64,000 bases of DNA from Lanius collurio (lineage: Eukaryota > Chordata > Aves > Passeriformes > Laniidae). Every line of letters starts with the position of its first letter. Positions within the stretch are counted from its first letter, which is position 1. Under the pieces are notes generated by a model, which worked only from the letters and a program-made list of their open reading frames with translations, was not told the DNA's origin and made no database searches. A program made the translations under genes and the position numbers. Below, piece by piece: positions 60,401 to 64,000 of the stretch. Where the stretch lies: positions 426,602 through 490,601 of the forward strand of contig JACBWW010000092.1 in NCBI GenBank assembly GCA_020086605.1, in the 5' to 3' direction.

Positions 60401-63400
60401 AAGGAGCCAGTTCTAAGGTGGATTCTGGGCCAGGCCAAGCCTAGGCATTACCATGTCCTCCTGATCCTCCTGAGACTCCTCCATGTGCAGATCAGAGCAC
60501 GACTCAGCCTCAGCCTGAGAGTCAGAGTCAGCAGTGAAGTCTCTGTGTCTCAGCCCGTACTTGCTCCGGAGCCTGAGCTCCACTTCTTCCTCCTGTTGGC
60601 TGAGGAAAAACCAGCCCTTCAGGAGTCCTGTCCCTCACAGACACACCTGGAATCCCTGCCAAGGTTGGATTCAACACCTTTTCCCTGTGGTTTTATCCCT
60701 CAACACTCCTCCCATGCTTCCCCATCATAACCTTCGTCCATTCTCTTCCTCTCCTTTTCCATGACATTCCTTTAGGGATCTTGGATATTAAAGTTTTTTT
60801 GATGGTTATTTCAATACTTTCCAGAAGCTTTTAATGGTCCACATTGAGCCATAGCAACTCTGCTCAGTGCCATCCCCTTGTTTGAACCTTTAATCCAGGT
60901 GGGACGGGGCTCAGAGCACCCTGGGATAGTGGGAGGTGTCCCTGCCCATGGGATGGGATCCCATGGAATGGGATGATCCTTAAGGCTCTTCCCAACCCAA
61001 ACCAGTCTGGAATTCCATGAGCTTACCTTACAATCACTTTGAACTGTCTAAACACCTCCTGGATCTGCCTGACATTCACTATCTGAGGAAGAGAGGTACA
61101 AAGCCATCAATTTCAGTATCAATTCTGTAAAGGAGTTCCAAATAAATCAATTTAAAGGGTTTTGAGACTGAGGGAAAGTCTCCTGGAGCTTCCAAACCAG
61201 CAAAAATGGAATGAAAACATGCAACACACTTAACATGCAAAAAGGAATTAAATTATAGCTCTGTGGTGGCTCTGGGGTGGAAAACAGCCCCTTCAAAAGA
61301 TGTTTTCACTGCTCCTCTCTTGGAGGAAAATGGGATGGAATCAGGATTTCAGTCCTTTTTTCACTACTTACATCAATTTCCTTAATGACTCCTCTGAGGT
61401 ATTTCTGCACCTGAGATCTGATTTCTTCTCTCTGGGCTGTAGTCAGGGGCTTGTAACTTACGAAGGAACGATTTGCCTTAGAAAAAAAAATATGGAAAAG
61501 TGAGAACTAGGGAGTTACAAACAGCTGAGGGGCCTGTGATAACAGTGGGGACAAAGCTCTGAGCAGGTCCTGCTGTGGTGGGACAAGGAGTGATGGTCTT
61601 AAACTACCAGAGGGGAGCTTCAGGCTGGATTTAAGGAAGGAATTCTTGGCTATGAGGGTGGCACAGGGTGCCCAGAGCAGCTGTGGCTGCCCCTGGATCC
61701 CTGGCAGTGTCCAAGGCCAGGTTGGACAGGGCTTGGAGCAACCTGGGACAGTGGGAGGTGTCCCTGCCATGGCAGGGGGTGGAATAGGAGGATCTTTAAG
61801 GTCCCTTCAACCCAAACCATTCTGGAATTCTGGGATTCCACTGGTCTGGCAAACATCTGACATTGCCCAGTTCTGCTTGGGATTCTGACTTGGCAGGAGA
61901 TGGGATTTGGGAGCAACCAACCAAAAGAAAGGCATCAGGAGCCTGGAAAAAAAACATCTCCAGTGGCTGGGAATTGAAATTTCAACACAATCCCTCTGTG
62001 TGGGATCTTCAGAGGTTTCTCTAAGCCCCAAAGGATGGTGCTGGAAGCAGAAGGAAGGACACAACCCCCCTGGACACTGAGTTCAGTGCTCCTTACCAAG
62101 CAGTTCTGCATAATCAGCTCCCGCTTCAGGAGTTGGATTTCCTCCTCCAAAGCCTTCACTGATGCCTAACAGGAAAAAAAAAAAAAGGGTGAGCAAAAGA
62201 CTGAATTATATTGGGGAAAAAATCCCTGCTAAAAATAGCATGAAATTGGCTGCTGGACAATATCCCAGTTGGATCCCAGCTCCCTCAGGGCTTGCAGCAG
62301 GGAATTTGTGGGCCTGGAAATCATTTTGTCTTTGATTAGCCCCCAACAGGATGGTTTCTGCTGGGTCCTGCCTGCACAGTCTGCCCAAGCCATCAAAGGG
62401 CCACCTGCTTTATGAAGTGATGATTTCCTGACCTGGAATCACAGGGACCATCCAGTTCCAGGCTCTGGGATATCATCCTGCAGGCTAAGCATTGTGCAGG
62501 GCTCACCTCTGCCCTGAACTCAGCAGCTCTGACATGAACTGGGACAAAGGAGAGACTTCCCTGTGCTGTGTTTGACTGGATTTCTCCATACCCATGGAAT
62601 ATCTCCAAGGATTCACTATTTCAAATGTGTTTCCAGAAAAGTGAATATGAAAAAATCTTGGGATGTGGGGAGAAGTGGACACTGAGCTGCTTTGAAGTGA
62701 CCTCTGGAGCACCAAAGCACAAAGTTCCCTTCCAATTCCAGCTCCTCCAGTTTGTTTTTCCCTCTGAAAGTACACTCAGGGCATCTAAAATCCTGTGGGC
62801 CTTTTCCTTTAAGTGATTTCCTTGATTAACCAAGTTTTCTAATTGTGGAGAAGCTGTTCTGCTGCCAGCAGCAACAGGGATAAAGCTGCAGGAGGACTGG
62901 AGATGATTTTCCTGCACATCAGGGGAATAATTCACAATAAAATCTCTCAGTTGAGAGCTGAATCCCATCAGAAAAAGTTGGGATATGCAGGAGAAAGAAT
63001 TCCCAGGTGTCAGGGAAGATGTGAGCACCTGCATGGCTGTGCCTGAGAACAGGGAACTGTAATTCAATACCTACAAAAAGGGATTACTATTGATCCCTTT
63101 TACCACCCACCTAAAACCAGCAGTGTCAGCTCGGCTGAGGAAGGGTTCTTTATTAAACTACCCGATTTTCCTCTGCTTTTTAAGGTTGTTATCCTAAATA
63201 TGAAGGAATCTGGGACAATCCCCCTTCCTCCAGCCCCTGCTGTCCATACCTCCTGGTAAAAGGGCTCGTTGGGGACAGGCTCTGCTCTCACCCAGTTCAT
63301 CCTGGTGGCAAAGCGAAGGGAAGACAGCTGGAAAACAGAGGGTTCAAGGTAAATCAAAGAGATTTGGGCAGAGATATCATTTTCCTAATATTTTCTACTT

Positions 63401-63968
63401 AATTCCATCAGATCCAAGAGCAGTGAAATCTAAAATGTGTGAACTGCTCCAGGTGATTCCCTCCTGTTTGCTACGGATCCAGCTCCCACAGGGGGATTTT
63501 TCACCCATTTTCTCATTTCACTGGTTAAAAAAAAACCTCCTGGGAGGTTCCTCCTGATCCCTGCTCCAGCAAGGAGCCAGCTCAGCTCTGCTGGGAACTG
63601 GGGCAATTCCAGTGAGTCCATGATGTGATGTCCCATGGAAACACATTCAATAATAATAGTAGTGGTGGTAGTATAATAATAATAATAATAACAACAACAA
63701 CAACTCTCCAGTGAGCTTAAATCTCAGCAGCTCCTGCCTGCTGTGCTGCATGCTCTTATCTGACAGGAGTCTGGTTTTGAGCCTTTGGGATAAGAGGAGC
63801 TCTCCAAAGTTTGGGATGTTTCCCAGCCAAAAGCCTCCAGAGACTGCTCCTTAAAACCAAGCGGGAGCAAGGCTTGGATTCTGCAGGAATCCCCTCAACT
63901 CACGGTCTCTTCCACGTGAGCAGCTTCTCCATAGATGTTTGTCACCAGCACAGTGTTGCAGTTTCCCC
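51330..63968 (-). CDS. KIF9: KIF9, kinesin family member 9 (3' part, last 13 exons)
   Basis: KIF9 is a plus-end microtubule motor of motile cilia and sperm flagella, placed on the central apparatus, and also reported in macrophage podosomes. The window carries about 507 C-terminal residues in 13 exons that splice in phase with GT-AG sites. They begin inside the motor domain at GNCNTVLVTNIYGEA and SSLRFATRM (the end of the kinesin core). After the neck (KALEEEIQLLKREL) comes a conserved helical part, then a Glu/Asp/Ser-rich linker that is hard to align with mammals, then the tail FKKEAGREIHQIFRENKSIL, the coiled coil AEIQYCQQLVDKCRKRL and FEIWYNESF, all matching human KIF9. The motor's ATP site and start codon lie beyond position 64000. 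Human KIF9 also sits just upstream of SETD2. Confidence 0.96.
51700..52085 (-). mobile_element. CR1 LINE 3' fragment, left arm of an inverted pair
   Basis: GATTTCAGTTGGAAAGGACC, CCTGGCCTTGGACACTGCCA and GGCTCTGAGCTCTTCCTGGA, reversed CR1, in the last KIF9 intron. Confidence 0.9.
52095..52215 (+). mobile_element. CR1 LINE 3' fragment, right arm of an inverted pair
   Basis: GGACATTGGGGCTTGGAGCA and GGGATAGTGGGAGGTGTCCC, ending near TCCCAATCCATTGTGGGA. It abuts the oppositely oriented copy at 51700-52085. Confidence 0.9.
52241..52345 (-). CDS. KIF9: KIF9 exon L
   Basis: Encodes DEDEQDRFERMQEMVLPGGP then GSVSFYRARMKMDQQ (human LPEGPDSISFYNAKVKIEQK). Both ends are phase 0; donor GTAACC. CR1 copies lie about 25 nt past the donor. 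Confidence 0.97.
52545..52700 (-). mobile_element. CR1 internal fragment
   Basis: GGCTCCAGAGCAGAGGGGCT, CTCCGGGGCCTCCTCTGGAC and CTCCAGGTCCTGGTGCTGTT, the reverse of the segment just 5' of the usual CR1 tail. Confidence 0.85.
53071..53108. repeat. (TCC)n/(CTT) microsatellite
   Basis: CCTCTTCCTCCTCCTCTTCC and more TCC units, in a KIF9 intron about 75 nt downstream of exon K. Confidence 0.93.
53181..53296 (-). CDS. KIF9: KIF9 exon K
   Basis: Encodes FEIWYNESFLMPEHVREALK then PGGNIRAGMIPTSRVTCL, matching human FDIWYNESFVIPEDMQMALK. Donor GTGAGT. Confidence 0.97.
53300..54410. other. KIF9 intron J-K: no gene seen
   Basis: Mostly unique sequence between exon K and a CR1 copy; nothing recognised. 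Confidence 0.6.
54420..54680 (+). mobile_element. CR1 LINE 3'-end fragment
   Basis: GGGAATGGCTTCCCACTGCC, GGACATTGGGGCTGGGAGCA and CTTCCAATCCAAACCATTCC. Confidence 0.92.
54749..54925 (-). CDS. KIF9: KIF9 exon J (tail coiled coil)
   Basis: Encodes EEELSLILKLKELKEENRAS then FAELQDLKAEIQYCQQLVDK and CRKRLIS. Heptad-rich; human has EEEFLLILKLKDLKKQY and AEIQYCQHLVDQCRHRL. Donor GTACAG. Confidence 0.97.
55045..55275 (+). mobile_element. CR1 LINE 3'-end fragment
   Basis: GGAAAGGAATTCCTGGCTGG, GAAGTGTCCAAGGCCAGGTT and GGGACAGTGGGAGGTGTCCC. Ends about 60 nt from exon I's donor. Confidence 0.92.
55336..55544 (-). CDS. KIF9: KIF9 exon I (tail coiled coil)
   Basis: Starts SPPSKQEAFELFKKEAGREI then HQIFRENKSILISRKKRSHS, clearly matching human PPSKPVAFEEFK and IFKENKSIL. 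It ends EVQKQKQSLKG with donor GTGAGG. Confidence 0.96.
55600..56100 (-). mobile_element. CR1 LINE 3' fragment, about 500 nt
   Basis: Reversed CR1 from CATGGAATGGCTCAGCTTGG through CCTGAGCCTCCCCTGGCCCA to GAGCTGTGGCCTCCCAGTCC. In the 2.5-kb KIF9 intron between exons H and I. Confidence 0.9.
56110..56675. other. KIF9 intron H-I segment: nothing recognised
   Basis: Between CR1 copies; no exon needed by KIF9 and no repeat family seen. Confidence 0.55.
56680..56745 (-). mobile_element. CR1 terminus fragment
   Basis: AAATCATGGAATGATGTGGC and TTAAAGCTCATCTCATTCCA, a reversed CR1 3' end. Confidence 0.83.
56748..57080 (-). pseudogene. Coding-like intronic relic, identity unknown
   Basis: A minus-strand frame reads LWHSRGWQDRLLQLQGHLPE then HFQQL and, further on, ALAREQRHTALEELENALKR. 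Between them a second frame looks more protein-like, with WELQLWHFAQGLLFTALCQ. This pattern suggests a decayed coding segment with two compensating frame changes. KIF9 exons H and I join in phase without it, so it is not needed by the host gene. It lies between two CR1 copies. It could be a processed pseudogene, an old transposon reading frame or a chance open frame; I do not recognise it. Confidence 0.3.
57110..57675 (+). mobile_element. CR1 LINE 3' fragment, about 565 nt (longest)
   Basis: From GGTGAGACCCCACCTGCAGA and GAGCTGCTGGACAGAGTCCA through to GGGACAGTGGGAGGTGTCCC and ATTCCATGATTCTG. It reaches further 5' than the other copies. Confidence 0.92.
57775..57812. repeat. AATTAATT-rich tract
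   Basis: ATTAAATTAATTTAATTAAT, partly self-complementary, in a KIF9 intron. Confidence 0.85.
58047..58208 (-). CDS. KIF9: KIF9 exon H (acidic linker)
   Basis: Encodes KKGGGSPPPEAGQDESSPLK then SPTKDVDEAEEGHVLDSDEE and a Ser-rich end. Low complexity. Phase fits exons G and I; the donor is GTAGTT. Confidence 0.87.
58630..58860 (-). mobile_element. CR1 LINE 3'-end fragment
   Basis: GGTTGGAAGGGACCTTAAAG, TGCCATGGGCAGGGACACCT and CCTGGCCTTGGGCACTGTCA. Confidence 0.92.
58865..59240. other. KIF9 intron G-H segment: no gene seen
   Basis: Between two CR1 copies; nothing recognised. Confidence 0.55.
59245..59530 (+). mobile_element. CR1 LINE 3'-end fragment
   Basis: GGGTGGATATTGGGAACATT, GGGGTGGAGTCCCCATTGCT, then TTATTCTATGATTATC, which keeps the classic CR1 ATTCTATG terminus. 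Ends about 35 nt from exon G's donor. Confidence 0.94.
59569..59696 (-). CDS. KIF9: KIF9 exon G (acidic linker)
   Basis: Encodes ESGDERDEDPEQGKDEEALE then GSPPVSSASGGKKEAKKGDE and QL. Called from open frame, phase fit and splice sites rather than close homology; the basic KKEAKK loosely recalls the human KKAKSKK linker. Confidence 0.85.
59990..60215 (+). mobile_element. CR1 LINE 3'-end fragment
   Basis: GGAAGTGCCCAAGGCCAGGC and GGGATAGTGGGAGGTGTCCC, ending TTTCCAACCCAGATCATTCT. Confidence 0.92.
60452..60599 (-). CDS. KIF9: KIF9 exon F
   Basis: Starts QQEEEVELRLRSKYGLRHRD (human QQEQEVE), then a Ser/Glu/Asp-rich sequence ending EDQEDM that has no obvious mammalian counterpart. In-frame with both neighbours. 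Donor GTAATG. Confidence 0.9.
60600..60890. other. KIF9 intron E-F segment: nothing recognised
   Basis: Short unique stretch next to a CR1 copy. Confidence 0.6.
60895..61020 (+). mobile_element. CR1 LINE 3'-end fragment abutting a KIF9 splice donor
   Basis: GGGATAGTGGGAGGTGTCCC, then CTTCCCAACCCAAACCAGTC and GGAATTCCATGA. The exon E donor (61021-61026) follows at once. Confidence 0.9.
61027..61082 (-). CDS. KIF9: KIF9 exon E (tandem donors)
   Basis: Encodes IVNVRQIQEVFRQFKVIV plus two bases of a Ser codon (human IISLRQIKEVFNQFRVVLS). The end reads GTAAGGTAAGC. Only the second GT (61026) keeps the frame into exon F. A CR1 element ends within a few bases of this donor. Confidence 0.93.
61372..61476 (-). 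CDS. KIF9: KIF9 exon D
   Basis: Thirty-five codons, ANRSFVSYKPLTTAQREEIR then SQVQKYLRGVIKEID, matching human NRTFVTYDP and SQVRRYLEG. Acceptor after a long T run, donor GTAAGT. Confidence 0.94.
61565..61840 (+). mobile_element. CR1 LINE 3'-end fragment
   Basis: GGTGGGACAAGGAGTGATGG, GGCAGTGTCCAAGGCCAGGT and AACCCAAACCATTCTGGAAT, in KIF9 intron C-D. Confidence 0.93.
62097..62165 (-). CDS. KIF9: KIF9 exon C (neck coiled coil)
   Basis: Twenty-three codons, ASVKALEEEIQLLKRELIMQ then NCL, aligning with the human neck segment that contains LEKELALLKQEL. Donor GTAAGG. Confidence 0.94.
62170..63245. other. KIF9 intron B-C: no gene seen
   Basis: Repeat-poor sequence; nothing recognised. Confidence 0.6.
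63250..63327 (-). CDS. KIF9: KIF9 exon B (end of motor core)
   Basis: Twenty-six codons, LSSLRFATRMNWVRAEPVPN then EPFYQE. SSLRFATR is the conserved last helix of the kinesin core (human SSLRFASRM). Donor GTATGG. Confidence 0.95.
63328..63903. other. KIF9 intron A-B: simple repeat only
   Basis: Unique sequence apart from a TAA/ACA microsatellite at 63646-63705; nothing else recognised. Confidence 0.6.
63646..63705. repeat. (TAA)n(CAA)n compound microsatellite
   Basis: An AATAATAGTAGTGGTGGTAG lead-in, then about six TAA units and five CAA units. Confidence 0.93.
63904..63968 (-). CDS. KIF9: KIF9 exon A (motor domain)
   Basis: Encodes GNCNTVLVTNIYGEAAHVEE then Thr, part of the kinesin motor's late core strand and helix. 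Two bases complete a Gly codon from an exon outside the window. Donor GTGAGT. Confidence 0.95.
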
Positions 63969-64000
63969 CTGGGAAGAGAGGATAACAAAAGTAAAGCAAA

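Noticed and set aside
12595..61840. Recurrent short open frames containing [16 protein letters not shown] or CPRPGW-like peptides
   Set aside because: These come from CR1 3' ends in either orientation, which are untranslated parts of the element.
1..64000. CRISPR arrays, insertion sequences, operons, riboswitches or defence systems
   Set aside because: The window is vertebrate nuclear DNA with spliced genes and LINE fragments; the tandem repeats lack the repeat-spacer layout.

Overview
This window is vertebrate nuclear DNA, almost certainly from a bird and probably a songbird. It has compact introns, about 40 truncated copies of the 3' end of the avian CR1 (chicken repeat 1) LINE, and a strong excess of GGAAT/ATTCC words in non-coding DNA. 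Two protein-coding genes occupy it, both on the minus strand in head-to-tail tandem: KIF9 on the right (5' end beyond the window) and SETD2 on the left. As I recall it, human 3p21.31 has the same neighbour order and orientation.

SETD2 is complete, from its ATG at 48667-48669 to its stop at 698-700. I traced 21 coding exons whose phases all agree. They join to a 2557-residue protein, against about 2564 in human. The parts are a disordered Ser/Arg-, Pro- and acid-rich N-terminal half (the 4.4-kb exon 3), the AWS-SET-post-SET catalytic core (exons 4-9), a helical region and coiled coil (exons 10-15), a WW domain (exons 17-18) and the C-terminal SRI domain that binds RNA polymerase II (exons 20-21). 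Exon 2 is a 16-nt microexon, and intron 14 begins with GC rather than GT. The start codon lies in a CpG island (about 48200-49080).

KIF9 contributes its last 13 coding exons (63968 to 51330): the end of the kinesin motor domain, a fast-evolving acidic linker, and the C-terminal coiled-coil tail. Its stop codon is followed about 80 nt later by AATAAA. About 2.6 kb separates that stop from the SETD2 ATG.

The rest is intron and a short intergenic gap filled with CR1 fragments, microsatellites and several degenerate minisatellites. The densest minisatellites surround SETD2 exons 19-21 (862-4005) and lie just upstream of the SETD2 promoter (48930-49890). I found no third gene, RNA gene, CRISPR array or prokaryotic element. 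The two genes are functionally unrelated apart from sharing a link to microtubules: SETD2 methylates histone H3K36 and, as reported, alpha-tubulin, while KIF9 is an axonemal kinesin. I see no undescribed multi-gene system. The points most worth checking are splice-level and structural: the microexon, the GC-AG intron, a nested hairpin in the SETD2 3'UTR, two strong palindromes in intron 12, CR1 copies abutting splice donors, and a coding-like relic in a KIF9 intron.
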